Of a stretch of 64,000 nt of DNA, positions 10,025 to 20,952 are shown in pieces; the first letter of the stretch is position 1; every line of letters starts with the position of its first letter. The translations under genes were made by a program, and so were the position numbers. Location: contig NC_065407.1 in the NCBI RefSeq assembly GCF_024362695.1, positions 2,480,001 to 2,544,000 of the forward strand, written 5' to 3'. The stretch comes from Pectinophora gossypiella (Eukaryota; Arthropoda; Insecta; Lepidoptera; Gelechiidae). The notes under the pieces are model-generated. The model searched no databases and had not been told where the DNA came from. It saw only the letters and a list, made by a program, of their open reading frames with translations.

Positions 10025-10892
10025 GGGAGGGCCAACATTCGCAACGTGATAAAAATATCGATCAATAAAAAAATATATATTTTTTAAACATGATAATAAA
10101 CAGACGTACCCCGTCACATTCTATTCGGCTATTCGTTCTAAAAACAACCAGCGGCGCGCAAAAATATTACGCTCATATATCGCCAAAAATGCGCGCAGAT
10201 AGAAACCGACTGAACTCAAGCGGAACTGAAAAATGGGCTACACCTTGCACTGTTTCCGAACTGGTTATCTTGGAATGGTGTCATTTCTGTCGCCATTTTT
10301 TGTGAAAAATTGCAAGTGATTCAAACGTGTCCGCTTTCTGCACGTTTTGGACGCGACGAATGAGCTTTCCAAATGATTTGATAACTCTCCACCCATATAT
10401 CATGAGCAGTTAAGCTTTTTTTGTACTAGATGATACTTACTCATCTTTTTGTATGGTTATAATGTAAAAATATAACCAAAACTACAAATATACTCAAATA
10501 GTATGTCAAAATTATCATAGTACCCAATAGGAGAAACATGCAGTTTCCTTATTACTTCAATGCGGCCTTTTTAACCCATGCTCTAAAAACTTCGTTATAG
10601 AACAAAAATTACTCCAGCATTCTTGTGTGAGCTTAATTGAGTTAACCCTTGTTGTAGACGGCTAATGAAGACTAAAGTACCAAGACTTCATGAGCAAGAC
10701 GAAGAACTAAGGGAATCCAATTTATTTCCAACAACAGACGGGTCGGGAACGGGTGTGGGCAAATTAAATTGCAGTGAAGCTCAACTTTCGACTGAAACGT
10801 TTGCCGGATCAGCCGAGAGAGCCAACGAGTCCATGTGCAAGAATACCTCGAGTGTGTTCTGTAATATACCAGCGTGTTTACTCTGCCTCTAG
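10025..10892. other. No recognisable gene
   Basis: Contains ORFs of 71 and 75 aa (10090-10305, 10665-10892) without any domain I know. GC content falls from left to right. A host exon at 10665-10892 cannot be excluded, but no support beyond openness is visible. Confidence 0.35.
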
Positions 10893-11008
10893 TACGGTCA
10901 CGAGTACTAATTATGTATACACAAATTAAAATGTAAGCCTCAATAAATGTCAAATATGATAGTGCGACAGAGTTTTAAAGTGGGTACATGATTTTGCTCA
11001 TGACTGTA
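10893..11008 (+). mobile_element. MITE-4 copy
   Basis: Terminal inverted repeats TACGGTCACGAG and CTCATGACTGTA (imperfect) bound a body with AATGTCAAATATGATAGTG. Copies at 30844-30985 (same orientation) and 32016-32161 (opposite). Flanked by an A/T-rich target; superfamily not determined. Confidence 0.65.
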
Positions 11009-11272
11009 CTTATAATACAGTTTGGGATACCCACACTTTGGGACCATTTTGTTTAGTGAAAATTGAAAATAAAAAGCACAGTTCCGCAATGGGACTTAAA
11101 CATAGCTGGTGGGTGTGTAGTATACTTTATACAACCTGCTTACCCCTTCGAGGATACTAGCGTGATGCTTATGTAAAACTCAAATTAGTCTTCACTAAGA
11201 AAGTTGGCTTTACCATCATAGACGACATCACCGCCGCCGCCGCCGCGCCGCTGCCGCTGTCATCCAGTTTGA
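11009..11272. other. RTE tail remnant and GCC-rich spot
   Basis: 11130-11180 (CTGCTTACCCCTTCGAGGAT, GCTTATGTAAA) is a short RTE-like 3' tail. 11228-11260 is a CGCCGCCGC tract of about 30 bp, unusual in this AT-rich DNA. Confidence 0.4.
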
Positions 11273-11392
11273 CGCCTCAGGGTTATTACTGAGTCGCAAA
11301 GTCCCCTGACATGGCTCATGTAACGACTACATACTTATGTCAGTAAGTAGTAACCGAAACCAACGGCTTAACGTGCCTTCCGAGGCACGGCA
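11273..11392 (-). mobile_element. SINE-A middle-3' fragment
   Basis: CCTCAGGGTTATTACTGAGT, CCCCTGACATGGCTCATGTA, AACGTGCCTTCCGAGGCACG are the SINE-A body on the minus strand. Confidence 0.8.
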
Positions 11393-11794
11393 AGGACGGA
11401 TTGAAGTGATAAACCAAAATAGAATTTCGAATTTACAAAAAGAACATTTTATATTTACTGGAATGAGCAAAATTCAAATCCTGAAAGTACCGTTGGAACA
11501 CCGTTGGAGTTTCCAAATGATGTTCGAAATTCAAACATTCCCGATAAACCGGACGTCCTTTTGTTTGAGGTAAATGTCAAACGTTCGGCTCGCACCACGG
11601 TCTTTTGGAGGGAAAATCCAATAACAGTGTAACAACTTCTTGGCCCGAGGCGTAACGTGCCAGGGAACTTGAAGGCTTTCGGCTTAATTAACCATACAAC
11701 TTTGTACCGCACGAGATGGCCACGGTACACAATGAGCAAACACAAACGATTTGGTACCTGAACAAAGAGGGTAAGAAACGAAATAGCGGAAAAA
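11393..11794. other. No recognisable gene
   Basis: The 150-aa minus ORF at 11455-11907 overlaps MITE-3 and shows no domain; likely chance. Confidence 0.35.
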
Positions 11795-12000
11795 CATACA
11801 TATGTTACTGTAAAAGCTCGAACTACGGTAAATCTAGGATTTACCGACATGACTTGGTAAATGTAAGTATTTCTGAAAATACGACGTTTTTTTCGAGCTT
11901 TTACCATTCGAATTCCGCATATGTTAAGTTTTACCGCTGTCAGCTGGTAGATGTTGGTTTTAGGAATAAAACAATGAGTAATTCTTAATTATTTACTTTA
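11795..12000 (+). mobile_element. MITE-3 left half
   Basis: ATGTTACTGTAAAAGCTCG, GGATTTACCGACATGA, CGAGCTTTTACCATTCG, TTTTACCGCTGTCAGCTGG match 31367-31670 closely. This copy shows what the site in the other copy looked like before a LINE tail entered it. Confidence 0.7.
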
Positions 12001-12019
12001 ATGAAATTAATAAGAATTT

Positions 12020-12299
12020 AATAACCCTGTTGTCAGGGTTACTATTGAGCCGACAAAGGCCCCTGTCATGGCTCATGTAACGACTACTTACTTACATCAG
12101 TAAGTAGTAACCGGGACCAACAGCTTAACGTGCCTTCCGAAGCATCATTTTACTTTTGGACAATCAGGAGATCAGCCTGTATTGTCCTAACCAGACTAGG
12201 GATCACAAAATGATTTTTGTAGTTTGTCCCCACGGAGATTCGAACCCGGGACCTCCGGATCGTGAGCCCAACGCTCAACCACTGGGCCACGGAGGCCGT
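12020..12299 (-). mobile_element. SINE-A, near complete
   Basis: Minus-strand head GGCCTCCGTGGCCCAGTGG with B-box GGTTCGAATC, body GATCCCTAGTCTGG and AGCTGTTGGTCCCGG, and 3' end CCCTGACAACAGGG. Missing a few bases around the CGTGCTTCGG motif. Confidence 0.85.
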
Positions 12300-12506
12300 C
12301 ATTTATTATAAGTAGATTTGAGACTAGAACAAACTATACTACAATACATAAATAAAGTATAACTAGACTAACATTTCCATTTGTGTCCCACCCACTGAGA
12401 TCGTATCAACCGAGTCTATTTCTAACTTTGTTATATATTCAGAGCAGTGCTGTCAGAACTTTCTAGACGTTTTATTTTTAAAACACATGCATAAGTAGGC
12501 ACGAAC

Positions 12507-12775
12507 GGCCTCCGTAGTCCAGTGGTTAGAGCGTTGGGTTCACGATCCGGAGGTCCCGGGTTCAAGACCTGGTGGGGACACGTCACAAAAATCACTTTGT
12601 GATCCTTAGTTTGGATAGGACATTACAGGCTGATCACCTGATTGTCCGAAAGCAAGATGATCCGTGCTTCGAAAGGTACGTTAAGCCGTTGGTCCCGGTT
12701 ACTACTTACTGATGTAAGCCATCAGGGTTGATAAAGATGGTAATCTACCTCACAAACCACATGATAAAAGAAATA
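12507..12775 (+). mobile_element. SINE-A with internal deletion
   Basis: Full head (GGCCTCCGTAGTCCAGTGG, GGTTCAAGACC) and body to TACTTACTGATGTAAG, then it jumps to CCATCAGGGTTGATAAAG and ends at CACATGATAAAAG. About 60 bp containing the GTTACATGAGCC segment are lost. Confidence 0.85.
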
Positions 12776-13436
12776 TAAGCTAAGTACATATGAGCGGATC
12801 ACCTTTTCAACAATTATGATTTCAATGCCCTTGTCGGTTTTTTTGACACGCACTTCATGGCAGTTAGAAATCTAAAAAAGTTTTTTAATCTGAAATTATA
12901 CAGAAAAACACGCGATAGTGGGTTACTAAATAAAAAGTTAAAAACATTCGTTATTTAAAATTGCAGAATCGAATCGAACTCAAAAATATCTTTTAAAAAC
13001 GGACAGCACGAAAACAAAATCGAGTTCCATTTTCAAATGGGGCGGATGAAGAACAAAACACCACCACCATAACAAATCACGGAAGTGTCAATATAACACG
13101 TCGATATGGCTGTGTGAGCTGATCTTTCGAGCAAGTGCAGTCAATGGGTGTAATGAAGTGTGTGGAAGGGTGGAGTACGTTCATAATTTAGATATTGCCC
13201 GATTCAAGCTGGTGGCAGATTAAAAGTGGAGCTTTCGTATATTATCGTATATTATTTTTGTTCGTTTTTTCTCTGGTTATCATAAGACTGACAGAAACAA
13301 TATGAAATTATCATGCTTCTATATACATAACTTACATTCATGGAAATACCCCTTGTCACAGTTTATATACGTAAGTCAGCTCAGAAAACATTGAGGAAAA
13401 TAAATTAAACTATAATTTAATCATAGTTACTAATGT
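12776..13436. other. No feature seen
   Basis: AT-rich DNA without notable ORFs or repeats recognised by eye. Confidence 0.4.
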
Positions 13437-13548
13437 GCTAGAGCATTCGCTCAAGATCTGGAGTTCCGTGTTCAATTCCCGATTGTCGAAATCACTTTCC
13501 GAGACTGTGGCCAGCAGTGGGATGTATATAAGCAGTTTATGTTATGTT
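13437..13548 (+). mobile_element. SINE-A2 with large internal deletion
   Basis: Head remnant (GAGCATTCGCTCAAGATCTG, TTCAATTCCCGATTGTCG) followed directly by the A2 3' end CCAGCAGTGGGATGTATATA. About 200 bp of body are missing. Confidence 0.65.
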
Positions 13549-13997
13549 TGAATTGTGCTATATCAGTTCTGTAATCCATCTAAAATTTCATCCTATTGTC
13601 CAAAACACAAACCGATAACCTGCACCCGTCAGCGATCTTCCGGCCGCATATTTCCAGTTGCAATTACATCGAACAATTTATAGCAGTTGCAATCTGCAAC
13701 GGTTTGTAATTACGCACACGGTAGGGACGTCTGACAGCGAAATTAACTGTGCTTGAAATGAGCGCATTCGTAACTGACCTTATTAACTCATGCCATGGCT
13801 GGTCGCTAATCGGAAAACTTTGATCATAGTTTACGTGATAATCAGTTTTGAAGGTAATATTAATTATCTAATTGAAGTACAGTCTTTTTAGTGGTTTCGG
13901 ACCGCAAGCGGTTCGGACCGCGGTGCGAATCGACTAAAGCTCTTTATAAACGGGTTGATTGAAAGCAGACTAGTACCCAGTAGTAAGTCGATTAATA

Positions 13998-14272
13998 TGA
14001 TCATTATATCCCTAGCATTATTCCATTTTTCACAGGGTCCGCTTACCTAACCTTAAGATTTGACAGGTCCGGTTTTTTACAGAAGCGACTATCTGTCTAA
14101 CCTTCCAACCCGCGAAGGGAAAACCAGCCCAATACAGGTTAAGTCACATTCCTCCGAAAATGCATTTCTCGGGAATGTGGGTCTTCTCACGATGTTTTCC
14201 TTCACCGCTGAGCACGTGATAATCATTTATAATCCAAACATGAAATCGAAAACAAATTCGACAATCACCGCA
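13998..14272 (-). mobile_element. SINE-B, lacking the tRNA head
   Basis: Minus-strand body: GATCATAAATG-type start region (ATTATAATCC), GGGCTGGTTTTCCCTTCGCG, ACCGGACCTGTCAAATCTT, and the 3' end CTAGGGATATAATGATC. An 89-aa plus ORF over it is a shadow. Confidence 0.8.
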
Positions 14273-14539
14273 AGCGTTCCACCAACTACAACGGCTCTTC
14301 GACGTAAGTCTTGCGGGTTCGTCGAGTAAAGACTGTTTATTTATTTTTGTAAACTGTATTATATGCTTAACTAATTAGAGGCGCACTGAAATATTTGGGT
14401 ATAATTATTTTTTTGATTTTGAACTTGTATTCATAGGCAAAAAATGGACGGGGAGTCGTCGTGGGTACCTATTTACTAGAGTAGGTACTGTTCAAAATCG
14501 TTCAAGGGAACGTAACGTAACGTAAATGTAACCTATTCG

Positions 14540-14706
14540 CATTAAAGGTCGTGCCGAGGTTTTTCTTGCAGCTTCTTTTCCCCGGCTATACAGGTTGTGA
14601 GAAGCTGCTGTAGTTTTAGGCGGATGAGACATTCGTTATGTAAAAATTGACGATTCAAAGTGTAACTATGTTACCTACTGAATAAAGATATTTTTGAATT
14701 TGAATT
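14540..14706 (+). mobile_element. LINE 3' end, TTTGAATTTG-tailed family
   Basis: GTTGTGAGAAGCTGCTGTAG, GGCGGATGAGACATTCG, ATTGACGATTCAAAGTG, then AATAAAGATATTTTTGAATT and a GAATTTGAA tail. Polyadenylation signal directly before the tail. Confidence 0.65.
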
Positions 14707-15350
14707 TGAAAAAGTTGCTGCAGCCGGATGTACCAGTAGTTCTCTATCTATCCGGTTATGGACGTGATTTCGATGTACTGTGTTTATTAGCCAGCAATAT
14801 TGTACAGAGATTACGAAAAACTATATAAAAAAAATTTATTACCTATAACCTTATACTTAGGTAGGTACATAAGGAAAATCATTACCGTGGAAGATCATAA
14901 AATTAAAATTGAATCGACATAATTTGGAGCGTAAACAAGAAAAAAGGTACTTTAAAACATCAGCAACAGCCGATAAAACGGTTAAATAATATTTTATAAC
15001 TCAGATATAAAATCCGTTGTAAGCCCTTTAATCGGGTAATAAAATAAATTGCACCTACCCTCGACCGGAACAAGCGCCGCACAAAATGTCAATTTTAATT
15101 TCATACTGTAACGAACAACAGTATATTTATGTGGAAAAGCTTTAAAAACTAATTGGTTATTGACATATTAAAAATATTAAAGAGCATTAAAGTAAAGTGG
15201 ATGTAATAGGTAAATTAATTTGTGATCTGTCTTTGTCAATTGTTTGGACGACGCACATTTACACTCTATTTTAAAGTTCATAACAGTTCAGATGTTCAGC
15301 ATTGCATTATGAACTAAATACCCGCATTTCACTGAGTTTTATACTTATCA
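14707..15350. other. No feature seen
   Basis: AT-rich, no ORF above 60 aa, no repeat recognised. Confidence 0.4.
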
Positions 15351-15650
15351 GTCTCTGTGGTAAGGTAGTTGAGCGTTGGACTCACGATCTGAAGATCTCA
15401 GGTGAGAATCGCGGGAGGACATATCACAAAAATCACTATGATCTCTAGATTGGTTCAGACATTACAGACTGATCATCCGATTATGCGAAAGTAAGACGAC
15501 CACAGCGGAAGACACGTTAAGCAGCCGATCTCGGCTACTATTTAATTATATTTATATTTAGTCGTATGAACCCTGTTAGCGGTCGATGGCTGCTCAAAAG
15601 TAACCCTAAAACCAGGGTTGATGAACTTTACCCCAGAGAAGAAGAACCAT
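15351..15650 (+). mobile_element. SINE-A, old and diverged
   Basis: Head GTGGTAAGGTAGTTGAGCG with degraded B-box, then ATCACAAAAATCACTATGAT, GAAGACACGTTAAGCAG and CCCTAAAACCAGGGTTGATG. Many substitutions and small indels mark an older insertion than its neighbours. Confidence 0.75.
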
Positions 15651-15735
15651 TATTAACGTGATATGTAAATGAGTAGTCATCAAATAGTCTCGAAAATTAG
15701 ACGCGTTCTTGTTCTTACTAATAACCGTGCCGTGT

Positions 15736-16052
15736 GAGCCGTGGTAGCCTAGTTGGTCGCTTGCCTCTCACTTTGAGGTCGCAGGTTCGAATCCAGCACA
15801 GGCCTAAACCAATGATTATCGAATTTGTTTTCTAATTCATGTTTGGATCATAAATGATTATCACGCGTTCAGCGGTGAAGGAAAACATCGTGGGGAATCC
15901 ACATTCCCAAGAAATGCTTTTTCGGAGGTATGTGAGTTGGAAGTTCACGAGTTGGAAGGTCAGACAGGCAGTCGCTTCTGTAAAAAACCGGACCTGTCAA
16001 ATCTTCAGGTTAGGTAAGCGGACCCTTTTGAAAACGGGATAATGCTAGGGGG
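15736..16052 (+). mobile_element. SINE-B, near full length
   Basis: tRNA-like head GAGCCGTGGTAGCCTAGTTGG with B-box GGTTCGAATCC, then TTTGGATCATAAATGATTA, GTGAAGGAAAACATCGTGGG, a 19-bp duplication-like stretch (GTTGGAAGTTCACGAGTTGG), ACCGGACCTGTCAAATCTTC and AATGCTAGGGGGATGATG. Part of the middle (TGACCTAACCTGTATTGGGC in other copies) is deleted. Confidence 0.85.
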
Positions 16053-16483
16053 ATGATGTCTAATAACTACCTATCAATATAGTTGTAAATAACAATTTAA
16101 GACGCGAAGACGGCAGACGATCTTGATAAACAGTAGACGATCACTTCATTTTAATTTACAAAACATCCGCCTTTTAACACAAATTAACGTCCAGTAATAA
16201 ATTCTTATCTTATTCCCCATCAAATCCAAATTACGCCCTCGAACAAAAATGTTTTTCAATTTTCTCGTTTTAATAAAAGCGGAGTTATTAACAATTCATA
16301 ATAAGCTCATGCATTCCTCGATGAGGTGGTACGGGAACTTTTAATCTGGCTTAGACCCCTCGAATTAATCAAGCCACGGGGTGGGTCCTTTGAAGGATCT
16401 TGTCACTTCCCTGGTTTCGTCTGGACGTCAATTTTTAAACCAAATATTTTATTATTTGAGCTTTACACATTTTAGAACAAAAA
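16053..16483. other. No feature seen
   Basis: AT-rich with no ORF or repeat recognised. Confidence 0.4.
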
Positions 16484-16552
16484 AGTTTCCGGCGAAGTAG
16501 TTAATGCCATCTGCGGCAAATCTACAATTAGTTACGTCAAAAAAAAAAGTGC
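16484..16552 (+). repeat. Tail-T fragment
   Basis: GGCGAAGTAGTTAATGCCATC, AAATCTACAATTAGTTACGTC then A-run; the last 65 bp of the tail-T family. Confidence 0.65.
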
Positions 16553-16995
16553 CTTGTTGCTCTGTAGCGATTATCTAATTGCGTTTTATGTTATCCTGAG
16601 AACAATAAACTATTACTAAAATAAGTAATTATGTAACATTTATAGTTCTAGTGATAAGAATTTTATTTGTAACACAACTGACATCGATCCGTTATGTTGT
16701 AAATATAACTACTATTAAATTCATCATTAGGGCAGTGACGTATCAGTTGATTCGATCTATTCTGTTATATCTTATTAAATAATATGAATAAATACAAAAG
16801 GAAGGCTAGTAGTAGTAACTAAATAAAAAAGATAGCAATATGTGTGCAATTGCGTGAACCATTTTTATGATACATTGCAGTTAACTTTACTAATTAACCA
16901 CACGTAGGTTTAACAGATGCGTCTGCGCTTAGTTTTAAGCGTAAAGTGTCGTAGGTCATTAAGTGCAGCTTGCAGTTATTGTCCTGTAGCGGACC

Positions 16996-17215
16996 CAACT
17001 AGTTGGCCACCTAGTTCCGCTCACATGTAACAGATGGCGCCACATTCAATAATGCAGTGTTCAAGCGGTCGTGAAACGCGGTATCGAAGTTTACACAGCA
17101 AGACACATTATATATACAACTTCCAACACAATGCTGACGGACCGACGATCCCTAGTCACACTACCAACTTGTGGCTAGCGGGGTACTATGCTCAGTTCGG
17201 TACCCCGAAAACATC
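16996..17215 (+). repeat. Repeat-U copy
   Basis: AACAGATGGCGCCACATTCA, ATCGAAGTTTACACAGC, CCAACTTGTGGCTAGCGGGG recur, inverted and about 75% similar by eye, at 47780-47966. Non-coding despite a 92-aa ORF at 17034-17312. Confidence 0.55.
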
Positions 17216-17602
17216 CTTTGGCGGCAGCACATCCTTGCCGCCAAAGTCCTTTTTGTGTCTACTACAGAGACAAACGTTAATACTTAATAAAGAACCTATT
17301 TATGAGACATAAAAATAATTTCGGACAAACTTCGAAACACATTTGATATAAAATATTTGGCAGCACATTTTCGCACGGTTTTAGAATACCACCCGTGCAA
17401 TAAATAGGCATTCCCTCATACTTCATTAATTGGCCCTTTTTGTAAAGGAGGTGTTTTGTCTTTGATTTCATTAATTATATTATTCCCTTCCCCTTTATGA
17501 GGGCGAGTAATTTTAGAGCTATTTGATAAAGAATAACCACACTTTCAGATTTGCAATAAGTTTTGTAATTAATTGTAACAAATTCTTCAAAAATATATAA
17601 AT

Positions 17603-18038
17603 GGGTTGTTCTTCTTTTTTATCGACAATGATCTGTCCTTCGTTCTGCTTCTGATAAGTTATGTTTTAGAATTTTATTTCATGTTTTGATTGTCCAAAAA
17701 TATAGTTATCTTATTATACTCAAAATACAAGCAAAATACTAATCGGTTCCTCAATTAGTTATTAACGTAGCTTGATCGTTTTTCACAAAATTATGTGACA
17801 GAGTGGTAAATTGAAATGCTGTCTCCGATGAAAAGGGCCACTCTGTCACAATATTTTTTGGAATGCGCCTGCAAAGAAAAGTATGTTACTAAGATAAAGA
17901 GAACCACTAAATAGTCCTCTACAGACACATCTTTATATGATGTTTTAAAATATTTATTGCCGTTATAATTTTAAAGATGTTAAATCCGATAAATCGAGAA
18001 AATGTCTTTTTATTGTCGATAAAAAAGAAGAACAACCC
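17603..18038. mobile_element. MITE-2, 436 bp with perfect 27-bp terminal inverted repeats
   Basis: 17603-17629 and 18012-18038 are exact inverted copies beginning GGGTTGTTCTTC and running to ATCGACAAT. Just outside, ATATATAAAT and AAATATATG keep partial symmetry. Inside is a second palindrome, TGTGACAGAGTGG (17794-17806) with CCACTCTGTCACA (17838-17850). No transposase ORF. Perfect termini suggest a young or conserved copy. Confidence 0.75.
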
Positions 18039-18799
18039 AAATATATGTTTTTATTTATTTATAAAGGTACATATCACATAACTTTGTGACTTAGACGAGA
18101 AAAGAATATAAAAGACTAATATACAAAATAAATTATGAATGAAAAATAAAATAAATAACATGAAAAACACCAAAAATACATTTGTAAAATTAAAAGGTCA
18201 CACAACACACAAAAAAAAAAAATAGAAAAAGACAGTAAACCATCAGTAAATCTTCTCGCAAAAAGCCAAGCACTCTCTCCCTAAACTCTATCATCTATCA
18301 GCGAACATATCACGGAGATGGTTAGTTATTGGTTAGATTCCTCTAAAAATAGAGTCGTTAAGTGAAAACAAAATTAGAGCTAAGTACTTTAGAACTCTCA
18401 AACTGAAATAAAAGTTGTGTCGGCCTGAATTGGCACCAACTTGTTAAAGTATTTCGAACAAAAGAAATCTAAAACCTACTTCGGGTTTTGTGGTTGAAAA
18501 TTATTTAATGCAAATAAGTTCATTAAAATATTTAAAAATGTAACTACATAAAATAATGTTATTAAAATTGCTCACGTACCAACTGTCGAGTACGTTGCAA
18601 TTAGCGAGAATTACGACCATGAGCGAAAATTGTTGTAGAATACTTGCATAATTAACGATTCATTACTAGAGTTTTGTGTTGCCTCATAAATTAAAAAAAA
18701 AAAGAAAACTAAGCTTGAGCAGTGTCAAAGTTTTAAGTCAAAATAAAAAAAAAAAAACTCTTAGCTACACCAAATTATAATGCAAAAAACATCGTAAAT
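18039..18799. other. AT-rich, no gene
   Basis: Poly-A-rich stretches (around 18206, 18690, 18745). No ORF of interest. Confidence 0.4.
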
Positions 18800-19030
18800 A
18801 CATTTTATTTTAATTTATTTATTTAATAATTTATTGTTTAAAGGATAACACAGAAACACAATAAGACAACATGAGGAGAGAAAAAAGGCACAACTTATTT
18901 CTAACAGAAATGTTTTCCAGTAGGCCTGTAAGAGTGAAAGATTAACGAGGAGAGCGCAGATAGCGTGTACGAACATACACAATAATACATAATATAATAT
19001 CCTTCGCACATAATAAACATACGTATACGT
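18800..19030 (-). mobile_element. LINE 3' end
   Basis: On the minus strand it reads toward TTTAAACAATAAATTATTAA and an AAATAAATAAATT tail; upstream TTACAGGCCTACTGGAAAAC. Typical LINE 3' UTR with short-repeat tail; no ORF. Confidence 0.45.
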
Positions 19031-19211
19031 ACATCGCGACTTACTTGAATGTACAACTCCTTTAAAATATACAAACATAATTATATACATACAAATATAT
19101 TAATTAATAATAACAATAATAGGTATTTACTATAATTTACTTACATAGAGATAGTTAAGGTTCCTCAAGTTTTGTTTTAAAAATGTCAATATACTGGCTG
19201 TTCCAATCCAA

Positions 19212-19349
19212 TAGCCCTTTGTTCCCACTGCTGGGCAAAGGATTCCCCTCAATCAACCGGGGAAAGTATGAAGCATATATACACCACGCTGCTCCACTGC
19301 GGGTTGATGGAGGAATTTAGGCTAGTACCCCTGGACTAACGGTTTAAAA
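19212..19349 (-). mobile_element. SINE-A2 3' half
   Basis: CCCACTGCTGGGCAAAGGATT, CCCCTCAATCAACCGGGG, CGCTGCTCCACTGCGGGTTG match the 58-393 copy; the head is missing. Confidence 0.75.
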
Positions 19350-19367
19350 CGGCTGTTATATTCACAG

Positions 19368-19606
19368 AATAGAAAAAAAAAATATGTTTATTACCCTCTC
19401 ATCAACACGATAATTGGTAATTAACAATAAAACAAAATTAAGGTACAGTTGTTGGTGAGAGGGACTGGGGTCTGTGAGAAGCGTTAGCTTGTGGTACAGA
19501 ACCCCAGGGTCCCCCCTCGGATGATTAGTTTATATAGCTACTTATTTTATGTTTCATCATCAGCCGCACGACGCCCACTGCTGGGCATAGGGCTCCCCCA
19601 AGGATC
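19368..19606 (-). mobile_element. Two short LINE 3' end fragments
   Basis: 19368-19530 reads on the minus strand to CCTCTCACCAACAACTGTAC and a T/A-rich end with AATAAAC. 19552-19606 (CAGCCGCACGACGCCCACTG, CTGGGCATAGGGCTCCCCC) is the tail also seen at 33993-34146. Confidence 0.45.
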
Positions 19607-19687
19607 TATTTTATGTTTATACATATAACACAAATTAGAAGAGATGACATTTGATGATACATGAGACTAAATTTGAAAAAACATAAG

Positions 19688-19735
19688 AGGTAGACGTGCG
19701 TGCGTGCGTGCGTGCGTGTGTGCCTATTTGCGTGC
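19688..19735. repeat. (GTGC)n microsatellite
   Basis: Five to six CGTG units followed by GTGTGTGCC and another CGTGCG. Confidence 0.85.
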
Positions 19736-20341
19736 GTACCAATAGTTTAATTATTTATAATAATATATTTAGCTACTAAATTATTTTTAGAAATTTTACT
19801 ATTGCACTGGTATACAATCATAGTTCAGTGACATGAGCTATGTCTTCACAATTGCTTTGCATGTAATCATAGAAACTGGGGACAGAAAGAGGAAGGAAAG
19901 GAGCAAACGCGCATTTTATATGAGAACCCCTGTCGCTGGTTCAACCTCTCTCTTTTACTACACCTCCTGGAGACAAATAACTACGACTAGCTCTACTGCT
20001 TCTCAAATTCCATAGCCACTTTACCGGCAATGTATATTTTATGTGATAGGCTGCAATTTTATCCTTATTTTTCGTAAAATACTGCATAAAAAATGTTTTT
20101 TGATAAATAGCCGATCACACGGTTCTTAGCTTTCCCGTGATAGTCGATATTTGAATTTTCCCTACACAACGACCTTTTAATTACCTTTAAAATAATTTTT
20201 AATTTATTTTAAAATATTTTTTATTTTATTTTATTTTTATTGACCTTTTACTATCACGCTCTGTGCGTCGTAAAATTTGCGAACGAATGGAGTGCAACGT
20301 TGAAGTATGAATAGGGTAGTTTCCATCTAGTCAAATCAGTT

Positions 20342-20370
20342 ATAATAATAATAATAATAATAATAATAAA
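20342..20370 (-). repeat. LINE 3' terminal (ATT)n tail
   Basis: Nine or so TAA units on the plus strand; on the minus strand they follow TTTGTGTGGAAATAAATAAA and end the LINE. Confidence 0.85.
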
Positions 20371-20717
20371 ATTTATTTATTTCCACACAAAGCCATTTAA
20401 GAACAATTTTAGAGTTACAAAATTAGTAAGGAGCAAGTTACAGAAAAATAATTTCAGCTGATGTCTAAAATAGACTCAAGCCTGTGCTATAGGCATCAGC
20501 TACCATCTTAGTGTTACAATATTTTATAGATATAGACAGTATTAGATTGTGGACATAGATTCGTGAAACAAGCTTAGCTTAATGTTTGACAAAATTTCGA
20601 CTGCGAAAAGTAAATTTATAAAAGAACAGAAATTTAGCATAATTAAAATTAAAACAAAAATATGCCATATTTGTGTATATGAGTATAATATGAGACCAGT
20701 GGTTTATATGAGAGGTA

Positions 20718-20838
20718 GATTATGTGTGTGTGAGTGAGTGTGTGTATGTGTGTGTGAGTGTATGTGTGTGTGAGTGTATGTATGTGTGTGGGTGCGTGTG
20801 AGTGTGTGTCAGGCGTGAGTGAGTGAGTGTGTGCTAAG
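20718..20838. repeat. GT-rich degenerate microsatellite in LINE 3' UTR
   Basis: Interleaved GTGTGTGAGT, GTATGTGTGT and GTGAGTGAGT units over 120 bp, between the ORF2 stop and the tail. It explains the Thr-His-rich 112-aa minus ORF at 20649-20987, which is not a gene. Confidence 0.85.
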
Positions 20839-20952
20839 TAAAGTAGAAACAGCTCTCTGGCTAGCAGCCCTACAACAAAAATCGGTTTTGAGGTCACTAG
20901 GCAGGTAGAGAGGAGATGTATGTGATAGATGTTTATCAGTGGATGTTCATAT

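Noticed and set aside
11455..11907. 150-aa minus ORF as a host gene
   Set aside because: No domain, overlaps a MITE-3 copy and a SINE border; most likely chance.
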